This document shows positions 16,531-25,228 of a stretch of DNA of 64,000 nt, one piece after another (position 1 is the first letter of the stretch; each line of letters opens with the position of its first letter). The DNA lies in contig NZ_CP029078.1 in NCBI RefSeq assembly GCF_005222485.1, forward strand, positions 7,441,501-7,505,500, read 5' to 3'. Under the pieces are notes generated by a model that saw only the letters and a program-made list of their open reading frames with translations, ran no database searches and was not told the DNA's origin. This DNA comes from Streptomyces griseoviridis (GTDB lineage Bacteria; Actinomycetota; Actinomycetes; Streptomycetales; Streptomycetaceae). The position numbers and the translations under genes were made by a program.

Positions 16531-17862
16531 ATGAGTCCTCCCGTCGCCCCCACCGGCTGGAGCCGGTGGCTCGTCCCGCCCGCCGCCCTCTCCGTCCACC
16601 TCTCCATCGGGCAGGCCTACGCCTGGAGCGTCTTCAAGCCGCCCCTGGAGTCCGCCCTCGGTCTCAGCGGCACGCAGAGCGCGCTGCCCTTCCAGCTCGC
16701 CATCGTGATGCTCGGCCTGTCGGCCGCGTTCGGCGGCACCCTCGTGGAGCGCAACGGGCCGCGCTGGGCGATGACCGTCTCCCTGGTCTGCTTCTCCTCC
16801 GGGTTCCTGATCTCCGCCCTCGGCGCCGCCACCGAGCAGTACTGGCTGATCGTCCTCGGCTACGGCTTCGTCGGCGGGGTCGGCCTCGGCATCGGCTACA
16901 TCTCGCCGGTCTCCACCCTGATCAAGTGGTTCCCCGACCGCCCCGGCATGGCCACCGGCATCGCGATCATGGGGTTCGGCGGCGGCGCGCTCATCGCCTC
17001 GCCCTGGTCCACGCAGATGCTGGAGTCCTTCGGCGCCGACAGCTCGGGGATCGCGCTCGCCTTCCTCGTGCACGGCCTCGCGTACGCCGCGTTCATGTCC
17101 CTCGGGGTGTTCCTGATCCGGGTCCCGCGCGGCGAGCGTCCGGTGGCCGGCGCCCCGAGCGCCCTCGCGGGACCGCAGGTCTCCGCGCGCGCCGCCGTCC
17201 GCACCCCGCAGTTCTGGTGCCTGTGGGTGGTGCTCTGCATGAACGTGACGGCGGGCATCGGCATCCTGGAGAAGGCCGCCCCGATGATCACGGACTTCTT
17301 CGCGGACACCGCCACCCCGGTCTCGGTGTCGGCCGCCGCCGGCTTCGTCGCCCTGCTGTCCGCCGCGAACATGGCGGGCCGCATCGGCTGGTCGTCCACC
17401 TCCGACCTCATCGGACGCAAGAACATCTACCGCGTCTACCTGGGCTTCGGCGCCGTGATGTACGCCCTGATCGCCCTGTTCGGCGACGCCTCGAAGCCGC
17501 TGTTCGTGCTCTGCGCGCTGGTGATCCTCTCCTTCTACGGCGGCGGCTTCGCGACGATCCCCGCCTATCTGAAGGACCTCTTCGGCGCCTACCAGGTCGG
17601 CGCGATCCACGGGCGGCTGCTCACCGCCTGGTCCACGGCGGGCGTCCTCGGACCGCTGATCGTGAACTGGATCGCCGACCGCCAGGAGGCCGCGGGCCGG
17701 CACGGCGCCTCCCTCTACGGCCTCTCCCTGCTCATCATGATCGGCCTGCTCATCGTCGGTTTCGTCGCCAACGAACTGGTCAGGCCGGTCGACCCCCGCC
17801 ACCACGTGCCCGCCCCGAGGGAGGCCGCCGATGTCGAACGACCGCAGCCAGAGTCCGCCTGA
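16531..17862 (+). CDS. OFA-family MFS transporter
   Basis: The protein has 443 residues and about 12 membrane segments. Features of the oxalate/formate antiporter branch are HLSIGQAYAWSVFKPPLESALGLSGTQSALPFQLAI (in outline), GYISPVSTLIKWFPDRPGMATGIAIMGFGGGALIASP (in outline) and KDLFGAYQVGAIHGRLLTAWSTAG. The TM11 position that holds the essential Lys in OxlT (YGxxYxxK) is Trp here, so oxalate itself is a doubtful substrate. The end overlaps a 44-codon partner gene in another frame. It is divergent from the ketopantoate-reductase-like gene. Confidence 0.87.
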   Translation: MSPPVAPTGWSRWLVPPAALSVHLSIGQAYAWSVFKPPLESALGLSGTQSALPFQLAIVMLGLSAAFGGTLVERNGPRWAMTVSLVCFSSGFLISALGAATEQYWLIVLGYGFVGGVGLGIGYISPVSTLIKWFPDRPGMATGIAIMGFGGGALIASPWSTQMLESFGADSSGIALAFLVHGLAYAAFMSLGVFLIRVPRGERPVAGAPSALAGPQVSARAAVRTPQFWCLWVVLCMNVTAGIGILEKAAPMITDFFADTATPVSVSAAAGFVALLSAANMAGRIGWSSTSDLIGRKNIYRVYLGFGAVMYALIALFGDASKPLFVLCALVILSFYGGGFATIPAYLKDLFGAYQVGAIHGRLLTAWSTAGVLGPLIVNWIADRQEAAGRHGASLYGLSLLIMIGLLIVGFVANELVRPVDPRHHVPAPREAADVERPQPESA

Positions 17863-17965
17863 CCGGCGGTGGCTGATCACCCTCGCGTGGGTGTGGGTCG
17901 GGGTGCCCCTCGCCTACGGCCTCTACGAGCTGGTGCGGAAGGCCACACAGTTGTTCACCGGGTGA
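17831..17965 (+). CDS. small membrane protein, MFS transporter small subunit type
   Basis: This 44-residue gene starts with ATG at 17831, inside the end of the OFA transporter gene (32-bp overlap in another frame), and stops with TGA at 17963-17965. The product has a polar N-terminus (MSNDRSQSPPDRR), one membrane helix (WLITLAWVWVGVPLAYGLYE) and a short basic tail (LVRKATQLFTG). Such single-helix proteins are annotated as MFS transporter small subunits next to OFA-type transporters in actinobacteria. Tight overlap implies translational coupling and a one-to-one partnership. Confidence 0.8.
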   Translation: MSNDRSQSPPDRRWLITLAWVWVGVPLAYGLYELVRKATQLFTG

Positions 17966-18107
17966 ACCGGACCCTCCGAGGCGGTCGTCCGCGGCCCAGG
18001 ACACCGCGGGTGACCGCCCAGGAGCGGCCGGGAGGCCCCGGGCGACCGGCGCCGGACACACCGGGTGACTGTTCGGACGTGATTCAGGCGTCCGAGGGTC
18101 TGACAGA

Positions 18108-18141
18108 AGCCGACAACAAGGACCTCCGTTTCCTGTCGGCT
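18108..18141. terminator. hairpin between the OFA transporter unit and the FabH-like gene
   Basis: Arms AGCCGACA (18108-18115) and TGTCGGCT (18134-18141), with an inner AAGGA/TTTCCT pairing, form a long stem. It could end the OFA transporter transcript or act in the leader of the FabH-like gene, whose start is 76 bp downstream. Confidence 0.5.
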
Positions 18142-18216
18142 CACCCGCCGCCGTACCCGTGAGTCACTGATCAGACTGGTGGATCCCGCTACCCAGGCAG
18201 TGAAGGGGATCCCCCA

Positions 18217-19155
18217 ATGAACGGCTCGCGCATCGCCGCCGTCGGCCACTACCAGCCCGCCAAGGTGCTCACCAACAAGGATCTGGCGGGCCTGGTCGAC
18301 ACCAGCGACGAGTGGATCACCACCCGGGTGGGCATCCGCACGCGGCACGTCGCGGGACCCGACGAGCCGGTCGACGAGCTGGCCGCGCACGCCGGAGCGA
18401 AGGCCCTCGCGGCCGCGGGCATCGAGCCCGCCGACATCGACCTGGTGCTCGTCGCCACCTCCACGGCCGTGGACCGCTCACCCAACATGGCCGCCCGGGT
18501 CGCCCACCGGCTCGGCATCCCGTCGCCCGCCGCCATGGACGTCAACGTGGTGTGCGCCGGGTTCACCCACGCCCTGGCCACCGCCGACCACACGATCCGC
18601 GCGGGCGCCGCCACCCGCGCCCTGGTCATCGGCGCCGACAAGATGACCGACATCACCGACTGGACCGACCGCACCACCTGCGTGCTCGTCGGGGACGGCG
18701 CGGGCGCCGCCGTCGTCGAGGCGACGGACGAGCCCGGCATCGGTCCCGTGCTCTGGGGTTCCGTGCCCGAGATGGGGCACGCCGTGCGGATCGAGGGCAC
18801 GCCGTCCCGGTTCGCGCAGGAGGGGCAGAGCGTCTACCGCTGGGCCACCACCCAGCTGCCCGCCCTCGCCCGCAAGGCCGTCGCGCGCGCCGGACTCACC
18901 CCCGAGGAACTCGCCGGGGTCGTCCTGCACCAGGCCAACCTGCGGATCATCGAGCCGCTCGCCGAGAAGATCGGCGCCGTCAACGCGGTCGTCGCGCGGG
19001 ACGTCGTCGACTCGGGGAACACCTCGGCCGCCAGCATCCCGCTCGCCTTCTCGAAACTCGTCGAACAGGGTGCGCTCGCCACCGGCGACCCGGTCCTGCT
19101 GTTCGGATTCGGCGGCAACCTGTCGTACGCGGGTCAGGTCATCCGCTGCCCCTGA
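18217..19155 (+). CDS. beta-ketoacyl-ACP synthase III (FabH-like)
   Basis: The protein has 312 residues. The ATG at 18217 follows AAGGGGAT. The KAS III triad is complete: Cys113 in NVVCAGF, His238 in VVLHQANLRI, Asn268 in DSGNTSAASI. DTSDEWITTRVGIRTRH is the usual N-terminal signature. It would start fatty-acid or polyketide chains from an acyl-CoA and malonyl-ACP. No acyl carrier protein or other fab gene is near, so it is not the housekeeping fab-operon copy. It may provide special starters or act in a small pathway with its neighbours. The GntR regulator gene lies 140 bp downstream on the same strand. Confidence 0.9.
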   Translation: MNGSRIAAVGHYQPAKVLTNKDLAGLVDTSDEWITTRVGIRTRHVAGPDEPVDELAAHAGAKALAAAGIEPADIDLVLVATSTAVDRSPNMAARVAHRLGIPSPAAMDVNVVCAGFTHALATADHTIRAGAATRALVIGADKMTDITDWTDRTTCVLVGDGAGAAVVEATDEPGIGPVLWGSVPEMGHAVRIEGTPSRFAQEGQSVYRWATTQLPALARKAVARAGLTPEELAGVVLHQANLRIIEPLAEKIGAVNAVVARDVVDSGNTSAASIPLAFSKLVEQGALATGDPVLLFGFGGNLSYAGQVIRCP

Positions 19156-19215
19156 CCTGCGGTTTCAGCCAGATGTGGCGGAGTCGTCCGACGGCAGGGG
19201 TGGCCATGGCGGGCC

Positions 19216-19247
19216 GTAGACTGTAGACGAAAGACAATTCATACTGG
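19216..19247. promoter_or_regulatory. operator-like site C upstream of the GntR gene
   Basis: GTAGACTGTAGACGAAAGAC begins with a 7-bp-spaced direct repeat of GTAGAC (19216-19221 and 19223-19228), followed by AATTCATACTGG. It lies 48 bp upstream of the GntR start. ACTGTAGAC matches the inverse strand of site A (16384-16395), and GACGAAA is common to sites A and C. Autoregulation by the GntR protein is the natural reading. Confidence 0.5.
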
Positions 19248-19294
19248 CTTTCGGGCCGCAGTTGCCCCCGCACCGCCCAGGAGGGGACCGACCG

Positions 19295-19972
19295 ATGTTG
19301 TCGACAGGACTGCCGCAGGGCGCGGTACCCAGGCTCGAACGACCCGGCCCGCTGCGCGACCGCGTCTACGAGGCGCTGCTCGAACTGATCACCACCCGGG
19401 CCCTGCGGCCCGGCCAGCATCTGGTCGAGAGCGAACTCGCGGGCCATCTCGGGGTCTCCCGCCAGCCCGTGCGCGAGGCGCTCCAGCGCCTCAACACCGA
19501 GGGATGGGTCGATCTGCGGCCCGCCCAGGGCGCCTTCGTCCATGAACCGACGGAGGCGGAGGCCGACCAACTCCTCACCGTGCGCACCCTGTTGGAGGCG
19601 GAGGCGGCCCGCCTCGCCGCCGCCAACGCGGGCAGCGCGGGCATCGCCGCGCTGACGGCGCTCTGCGTCGAGGGCGAAGCGGCGGTCGCCGCGGACGACG
19701 TGGACGGCGCCGTCGCCGTCAACGCCCGCTTCCACGCCGCGATCATGGAGCTGGCCGGCAACACGGTCCTCGCGGAGCTGGCCGCGCAGGTCGACCGGCG
19801 GGTGCGCTGGTACTACACCCCGGTCGCCCGGCAGCGCGGCGAGCAGTCCTGGATCGAGCACCGCGCCCTGATCGCGGCCATCGCCGACCGCGACGAACGC
19901 CGGGCCACCGAGCTGATGCGCGACCACACCGAACACACCCGCCGCTCCTACCACGAACGCCCCACGGCGTAG
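19295..19972 (+). CDS. GntR family regulator, FadR/FCD subfamily
   Basis: The protein has 225 residues. The ATG at 19295 is chosen over an upstream in-frame start (19262) because GGAGGGG (19280-19286) precedes it. The winged HTH spans about 15-80 (LRDRVYEALLELI, HLVESELAGHLGVSRQPVREALQRL in outline). The all-helical FCD ligand domain spans about 90-215, with metal-binding His residues in NARFHAAIMELAGN and EHRALIAAI. FCD regulators usually sense small organic acids. The site just upstream resembles sites before the ketopantoate-reductase-like and ThDP decarboxylase genes, so it may regulate these. Confidence 0.9.
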   Translation: MLSTGLPQGAVPRLERPGPLRDRVYEALLELITTRALRPGQHLVESELAGHLGVSRQPVREALQRLNTEGWVDLRPAQGAFVHEPTEAEADQLLTVRTLLEAEAARLAAANAGSAGIAALTALCVEGEAAVAADDVDGAVAVNARFHAAIMELAGNTVLAELAAQVDRRVRWYYTPVARQRGEQSWIEHRALIAAIADRDERRATELMRDHTEHTRRSYHERPTA

Positions 19973-19981
19973 CCGGCCCAC

Positions 19982-20077
19982 AGCCCGGACGCCCTGCGGC
20001 CCGGACGCCTCACGGCCCAGACGCCCCGCGGCCTGGTGGGTCCGCGGCCCGGACGCCCCACGCTCCGGACGGCCCCG
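19982..20077. repeat. 16-bp tandem repeat, six units
   Basis: Units begin at 19982, 19998, 20014, 20030, 20046 and 20062, all in strict 16-bp phase. The consensus is GGCCCGGACGCCCCAC; the fourth unit is the most diverged. The array fills most of the gap between the GntR and ROK genes. No coding role is evident. Confidence 0.75.
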
Positions 20078-20225
20078 GCTTCCGGACCGGCCCGTCGCTC
20101 TTTGTCCTGTGAGAGGAGAAAGTCGACGGCAATTCGTGCACAGCTTCTTCCCAGGTTCGGCGGTCGCTGCTACGTTCCCCTCGAAAGCCCGAACGCAGTA
20201 GGCCGGTTGAGGCGGGGAGGGGTCA

Positions 20226-21416
20226 GTGAGACGCATGACGGCACGACCCGCGAACGCCCATCAGGCCCGTCTGCTCAAGCTGTTGCGCGACGGCGGCCCC
20301 AACTCCCGTGCGCAACTGGGCGATCAGGTCGACCTCTCGCGGTCCAAGCTGGCCGTGGAGGTGGACCGGCTGCTGGAGACGGGCCTGGTCGTGGCCGACG
20401 GACTCGCCGCCTCGCGCGGTGGCCGCCGCTCCCACAACATCCGGCTCGCCCCCGGCCTGCGGTTCCTCGGTGTCGACATCGGCGCGACCTCGGTCGACGT
20501 CGCCGTCACCAACGCGGAACTGGAGATCCTCGGCCACCTCAACCAGCCGATGGACGTCCGTGAGGGCCCGGTCGCCGTCTTCGAGCAAGTCCTCTCCATG
20601 GCGGCCAAGTTGCGGGCCTCCGGGCTCGCGGAGGGGTACGACGGCGCCGGCATCGGCGTCCCCGGCCCGGTCCGCTTCCCCGAGGGCGTCCCGGTCGCCC
20701 CGCCGATCATGCCCGGCTGGGACGGCTTCCCGGTACGCGAGGCACTCAGCCAGGAACTGGGCTGCCCGGTCATGGTCGACAACGACGTGAACCTCATGGC
20801 GATGGGGGAGCAGCACGCGGGCGTCGCCCGCACCGTGGACGACTTCCTCTGCGTCAAGATCGGCACCGGTATCGGCTGCGGCATCGTCGTCGGCGGTGAG
20901 GTCCACCGCGGGGCGACCGGCAGCGCGGGCGACATCGGACACATCCAGGCCGTGCCCGACGGGCGCCCGTGCGCCTGCGGCAACCGGGGCTGCCTGGAAG
21001 CCCACTTCAGCGGCGCCGCCCTGGCCCGCGACGCCCAGGAGGCGGCCCAGCAGGGGCAGTCGGAGGAACTGGCGGGCCGGCTCGCGGCCCACGGCACCCT
21101 GACCGCGTCCGACGTGGCCGCCGCCGCCGTCGCCGGCGACGCCACCGCCCTCGCCCTGATCCGCGAGGGCGGCAACCACACCGGCCAGGTCATCGCGGGC
21201 CTGGTCTCCTTCTTCAACCCCGGCCTGGTGGTGATCGGCGGTGGGGTGACCGGCCTCGGCCACACCCTGCTTGCCGCGATCCGCACCCAGGTGTACCGCC
21301 AGTCACTTCCCCTCGCGACGGGCAACCTGCCCATCGTGCTGGGGGAGTTGGGGCCCTCCGCCGGAGTCATCGGCGCGGCCCGACTGATCAGCGACCACCT
21401 CTTCTCCCCGGCGTAG
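20226..21416 (+). CDS. ROK family transcriptional repressor
   Basis: The protein has 396 residues from GTG 20226; the ATG at 20235 is an equally possible start and GGGGAGGGG lies at 20214-20222. The N-terminal winged HTH (about 10-70, HQARLLKLLRDGGPNSRAQLGDQ in outline) is joined to a ROK sugar-kinase-like domain with FLGVDIGATSVDVAV, GIGVPGPV, the zinc motif GRPCACGNRGCLEAH and VVIGGGVTGLG. ROK repressors release DNA on binding a sugar. It sits first in a run of sugar uptake and breakdown genes and most likely represses them. Confidence 0.9.
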   Translation: MRRMTARPANAHQARLLKLLRDGGPNSRAQLGDQVDLSRSKLAVEVDRLLETGLVVADGLAASRGGRRSHNIRLAPGLRFLGVDIGATSVDVAVTNAELEILGHLNQPMDVREGPVAVFEQVLSMAAKLRASGLAEGYDGAGIGVPGPVRFPEGVPVAPPIMPGWDGFPVREALSQELGCPVMVDNDVNLMAMGEQHAGVARTVDDFLCVKIGTGIGCGIVVGGEVHRGATGSAGDIGHIQAVPDGRPCACGNRGCLEAHFSGAALARDAQEAAQQGQSEELAGRLAAHGTLTASDVAAAAVAGDATALALIREGGNHTGQVIAGLVSFFNPGLVVIGGGVTGLGHTLLAAIRTQVYRQSLPLATGNLPIVLGELGPSAGVIGAARLISDHLFSPA

Positions 21417-21528
21417 CCGACCGGCCGCGTCGCGGCCCGCCGTGCCCACCGCTCTGTACAGCGCCTCGCTCTGCCCTGCCCTGCTCTGCCCTGACACCGG
21501 CCCGCACGCCAGCCGAGGGGAACCACTC

Positions 21529-23046
21529 ATGGCACCAGAACCACCGCTGCTCAGCATGTCCGGCATCACCAAGTCGTTCCCCGGAGTCCGGGCCCTCGAC
21601 GGCGTCGACCTCGACGTCCAGGCGGGGGAAGTGCACTGCCTGCTCGGCCAGAACGGGGCCGGAAAGTCCACCCTCATCAAGGTCCTGGCCGGCGCCCACC
21701 AGCCAGGCACCGGCACCATCCGGTGGCGCGGCGAGCAGGTCACCCTCCGCTCGCCCAGCGCCGCCATGCGCCTCGGCATCGCCACCATCTACCAGGAACT
21801 CGACCTCGTCGAGCACCTGTCGGTGGCCGAGAACGTCCACCTCGGCCACGAGCCGACCACGGCGGGCTTCGTCGTCCGCGCCAAGGCGGCCAGGGCGTCC
21901 ACCGCCCTGCTGCTGAAACGGCTCGGCCATCCGGAGATCGAACCCGGCCGGCTGGTGGCCGAACTGTCCGCCGCCCAGCGGCAGATCGTGTCGATGGCCC
22001 GCGCCCTCTCCCACGACGTCCGGCTCATCGTGATGGACGAACCCTCCGCCGCCCTCGACCCCGACGAGGTCGACAACCTGTTCCGCATCGTCACCGACCT
22101 GACCGCCGACGGCGTCGCCGTCGTCTACATCTCCCACCGTCTGGAGGAGATCCGCCGCATCGGCGACCGGGTGACCGTCCTCAAGGACGGCCGCGCCGTG
22201 GCGGGCGGCCTCCCCGCGAAATCCACCCCGACCCGCGACGTGGTGGCCCTGATGACCGGCCGCCCGGTCGAGTACGTCTTCCCCGAACGGCCCGCCTCCC
22301 CGCCCGACCTACCACCCGTCCTCGACGTGCGACAGCTCGCCAGGGACGGTGAGTTCGCCGCCCTCGACCTGCGGGTGCGACCCGGCGAGATCGTCGGCCT
22401 CGCCGGACTCGTCGGCTCGGGACGCTCCGAGATCCTGGAGACGATCTACGGCGCCCGCAGGCCCACCTCCGGACACGTCCTCGTCGACGGACAGGAGTTG
22501 CGGCCCGGCAGCGTGCGGGCCGCCGTCCGCGCCGGACTCGGCCTCGCCCCCGAGGAACGCAAGGCACAGGCCCTGCTGATGCTGGAGTCCGTCACCCGCA
22601 ACGTCTCCGTCTCCTCCCTGTCCCGCTTCGCCCGCGCCGGCTGGATCGACCGCGGCGCCGAACACCGCGCCGCACGGGCCGCCACCCGCGAACTGTCGCT
22701 GCGCCCCGACACCCCGTCCGCGCCGGTGCGCACCCTCTCGGGCGGCAACCAGCAGAAGGCGGTCCTGGCCCGCTGGCTGCTGCGCGGCTGCCGGGTCCTG
22801 CTCCTCGACGAACCCACCCGGGGCGTCGACGTCGGCGCCCGCGCCGAGCTGTACGCGGTGATCCGGCGCCTCGCCGACCAGGGCCTGGCCGTCCTGCTGG
22901 TCTCCAGCGAGGTCCCCGAGGTGCTCGGCCTCGCCGACCGCGTCCTGGTGCTCCGCGAAGGACACGTCGTCCACACGGCACCCGCCCGCGAACTCGACGA
23001 ACACCGCGTACTCGACCTGGTCATGGAAGGAAGCCCGGCGACATGA
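21529..23046 (+). CDS. sugar ABC transporter ATP-binding protein (RbsA-like)
   Basis: The protein has 505 residues. The ATG at 21529 (MAPEPPLLSMSG) follows GAGGGG (21515-21520); 29 in-frame codons upstream are not conserved. Two fused nucleotide-binding domains are visible. The first has Walker A GQNGAGKST near residues 41-49, signature LSAAQRQIV and Walker B LIVMDEPSA. The second has the degenerate Walker A GLVGSGRSE, signature LSGGNQQKAV and Walker B VLLLDEPTRGVD. This is the CUT2 (ribose/xylose) type. The permease gene overlaps its stop by 4 bp. Confidence 0.93.
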   Translation: MAPEPPLLSMSGITKSFPGVRALDGVDLDVQAGEVHCLLGQNGAGKSTLIKVLAGAHQPGTGTIRWRGEQVTLRSPSAAMRLGIATIYQELDLVEHLSVAENVHLGHEPTTAGFVVRAKAARASTALLLKRLGHPEIEPGRLVAELSAAQRQIVSMARALSHDVRLIVMDEPSAALDPDEVDNLFRIVTDLTADGVAVVYISHRLEEIRRIGDRVTVLKDGRAVAGGLPAKSTPTRDVVALMTGRPVEYVFPERPASPPDLPPVLDVRQLARDGEFAALDLRVRPGEIVGLAGLVGSGRSEILETIYGARRPTSGHVLVDGQELRPGSVRAAVRAGLGLAPEERKAQALLMLESVTRNVSVSSLSRFARAGWIDRGAEHRAARAATRELSLRPDTPSAPVRTLSGGNQQKAVLARWLLRGCRVLLLDEPTRGVDVGARAELYAVIRRLADQGLAVLLVSSEVPEVLGLADRVLVLREGHVVHTAPARELDEHRVLDLVMEGSPAT

Positions 23047-24062
23047 CGCAGCCCGTCTCCCCGCCCCGGGACAGCACCCACAAACTGCCCCCGGTCGACC
23101 GACTCCCCGCGTTCCGCGGCCTGTTGGGCCACGCGGACGTCCGCACCCTCTCCCTGCTCGGCGTGCTCGCCGCGCTCGTCCTGATCGGCGGGATCACCAG
23201 ACCCGACGAGTTCCTCGACACCCGCAACCTCCAACTCGTCCTCACCCAGGCGTCGGTGATCGGCGTCGTCACCGTCGGCATGACCTTCGTCATCACCTCG
23301 GGCGGCATCGACCTCTCGGTCGGCGCCATCGTCGCCCTCTCCTCGGTGTGGGCGACGACCGTCGCCACCCAGGAGTTCGGCTTCGCCGGCATCCTCTTCA
23401 CCGCCGTCCTGGTCGGCGTCGGCTGCGGACTCGTCAACGGACTTCTCATCGCCTACGGCGGGATGGTCCCGTTCATCGCCACCCTCGCGATGCTCGCCTC
23501 GGCCCGCGGGCTCGCCCTCCAGATCACCGACGGCAAGACCCAGATCGTCGGCGTGACCAGCCTCCTCGACCTCGGCGAACGCGACGCCTACGTGCTGGGC
23601 GTGCCGCCCCTCGTCATGGTCTTCGCCGTCGTCACCGTCTGCGGCTGGCTGATCCTCAACCGCACCACCTTCGGCCGCCGCACGGTCGCCGTCGGCGGCA
23701 ACGCGGAGGCCGCCAGGCTGGCCGGCATCGACGTCCGCCGCCAGCGCCTCTACCTCTACCTGCTGTCCGGACTGTGCTGCGGCATCGCCGCGTTCCTGCT
23801 GATCGTCCTCTCCGGGTCAGGCCAGAACACCAACGGCAACCTCTACGAACTCGACGCCATCGCCGCCGCGATCATCGGCGGCACCCTGCTCACCGGCGGA
23901 CGCGGCACCATCACGGGCTCGGTGCTCGGCGTCCTGATCTTCACCACGATCACCAACATCTTCGCCCTCAACAACCTGCAGAGCGACGTCCAGCAGATCG
24001 CCAAGGGCGCGATCATCGTCGCCGCCGTGCTGGTCCAGCGCCGTACCGCGAGCACGACATGA
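23043..24062 (+). CDS. sugar ABC transporter permease (RbsC-like)
   Basis: The protein has 339 residues; its ATG overlaps the ATPase gene stop (ATGA), showing translational coupling. About nine or ten membrane segments are present. Family features are VTVGMTFVITSGGIDLSVGAIVALS and VGGNAEAARLAGIDVRRQRLYLYLLSGLCCGIAAFLL in outline, the CUT2 coupling region. It forms the membrane channel of the RbsABC-type system with its neighbours on both sides. Confidence 0.93.
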   Translation: MTQPVSPPRDSTHKLPPVDRLPAFRGLLGHADVRTLSLLGVLAALVLIGGITRPDEFLDTRNLQLVLTQASVIGVVTVGMTFVITSGGIDLSVGAIVALSSVWATTVATQEFGFAGILFTAVLVGVGCGLVNGLLIAYGGMVPFIATLAMLASARGLALQITDGKTQIVGVTSLLDLGERDAYVLGVPPLVMVFAVVTVCGWLILNRTTFGRRTVAVGGNAEAARLAGIDVRRQRLYLYLLSGLCCGIAAFLLIVLSGSGQNTNGNLYELDAIAAAIIGGTLLTGGRGTITGSVLGVLIFTTITNIFALNNLQSDVQQIAKGAIIVAAVLVQRRTASTT

Positions 24063-24079
24063 GGAAAGGGTTCACCGCC

Positions 24080-25129
24080 ATGCCAGAGCCGATGTCCCGC
24101 ACCAGCCGCAGAGGGCTCCTCCTCGGCGCGGCCGCCGTCTCCACCGGCGCCCTCCTCGCCGGCTGCACCAGCAACGACTCCCAGGACGAGGAGCCCGCGG
24201 CCGGCGGCCAGTCCGCCACCGACGACCAGCCGGGCAAGCAGGTCACCATCGGCTTCGCGGGACCGCAGGCCGACCACGGCTGGCTCAACGCGATCAACGA
24301 CAACGCCAAGCGCCGCGCCAAGAAGTACTCCGACGTCACCCTGGAGATCACCGAGGGCTCCAACGACACCGCCGCCCAGATCGGCCAGATCGAGACCCTG
24401 ATCAACAAGAAGGTCGACGTCCTGGTGGTGCTGCCCGCCGACGGCAAGGCCCTCACCCAGGTCGGCCTGAAGGCGATGCGGGCCGGCATCCCCGTCGTCA
24501 ACCTCGACCGGATCTTCAACTCCCCGCAGGCGTACCGCTGCTGGATCGGCGGCGACAACTACGGCATGGGCCTCAACGCCGGCACGTACATCGGCGAGAA
24601 ACTCAAGGGCAAGAGCGACGCCCGGGTCGTCGAACTCGCCGGCCTCGACAACCTGGAGCTGACCAAACAGCGCACCCAGGGCTTCGACGACGCCCTCAAG
24701 AACTACCCCAACATCAAGAAGGTGGCCCGCCAGGCAGCCGACTTCACGGTCGAGTCGGGACAGGCCAAGATGGCCCAACTCCTCCAGGCGCAGTCGAAGT
24801 TCGACGCCCTGTGGAACCACGACGACGACCAGGGCGTGGGCGCGCTGCGCGCCGTCGAACAGGCGGGCCGCGACGACTTCCTGATGGTCGGCGGCGCCGG
24901 CGCGCTCTCCGCGTTCCAGGCCATCAAACAGGACAACGGCGTCCTCAAGGCCACCGTCCTCTACCCGCCGACCATGGCCGCCTCCGCCATCGACCTGGCC
25001 CGCGCGCTCGGCCAGGGCAAGGGCGTCGGCGGGCTCGCCGAGTACGAGATCCCGACCTCGGTGACGCTCTACTCCGCCGTCGTCGACAAGGACAACATCG
25101 AGCGCTACCTGCCCACCGGCTTCCGCTGA
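24080..25129 (+). CDS. sugar ABC transporter substrate-binding lipoprotein
   Basis: The protein has 349 residues. The ATG at 24080 follows GAGGAAAGG (24061-24069); a further ATG at 24092 is possible. The N-terminus has a twin-arginine motif (SRTSRRGLLLG) and a lipobox LLAGC with Cys29, so it is probably a Tat-exported lipoprotein. The mature part is a periplasmic-binding-protein type 1 (Peripla_BP_4) fold: KQVTIGFAGPQADHGWLNAINDNAK in outline, PADGKALTQVGLKAMRAGIPVVNLDR in outline, and WNHDDDQGVGALRAVEQAG. It captures a sugar for the transporter. Confidence 0.92.
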   Translation: MPEPMSRTSRRGLLLGAAAVSTGALLAGCTSNDSQDEEPAAGGQSATDDQPGKQVTIGFAGPQADHGWLNAINDNAKRRAKKYSDVTLEITEGSNDTAAQIGQIETLINKKVDVLVVLPADGKALTQVGLKAMRAGIPVVNLDRIFNSPQAYRCWIGGDNYGMGLNAGTYIGEKLKGKSDARVVELAGLDNLELTKQRTQGFDDALKNYPNIKKVARQAADFTVESGQAKMAQLLQAQSKFDALWNHDDDQGVGALRAVEQAGRDDFLMVGGAGALSAFQAIKQDNGVLKATVLYPPTMAASAIDLARALGQGKGVGGLAEYEIPTSVTLYSAVVDKDNIERYLPTGFR

Positions 25130-25228
25130 CAGGCCCCGCCCGCACCCGCCGCCCCGCACCCCGCACGGCGCACCGACGACGTGGACCACCAGCGCCACAG
25201 GGACCCCGAGGACCAGGAGGACTTCCGT

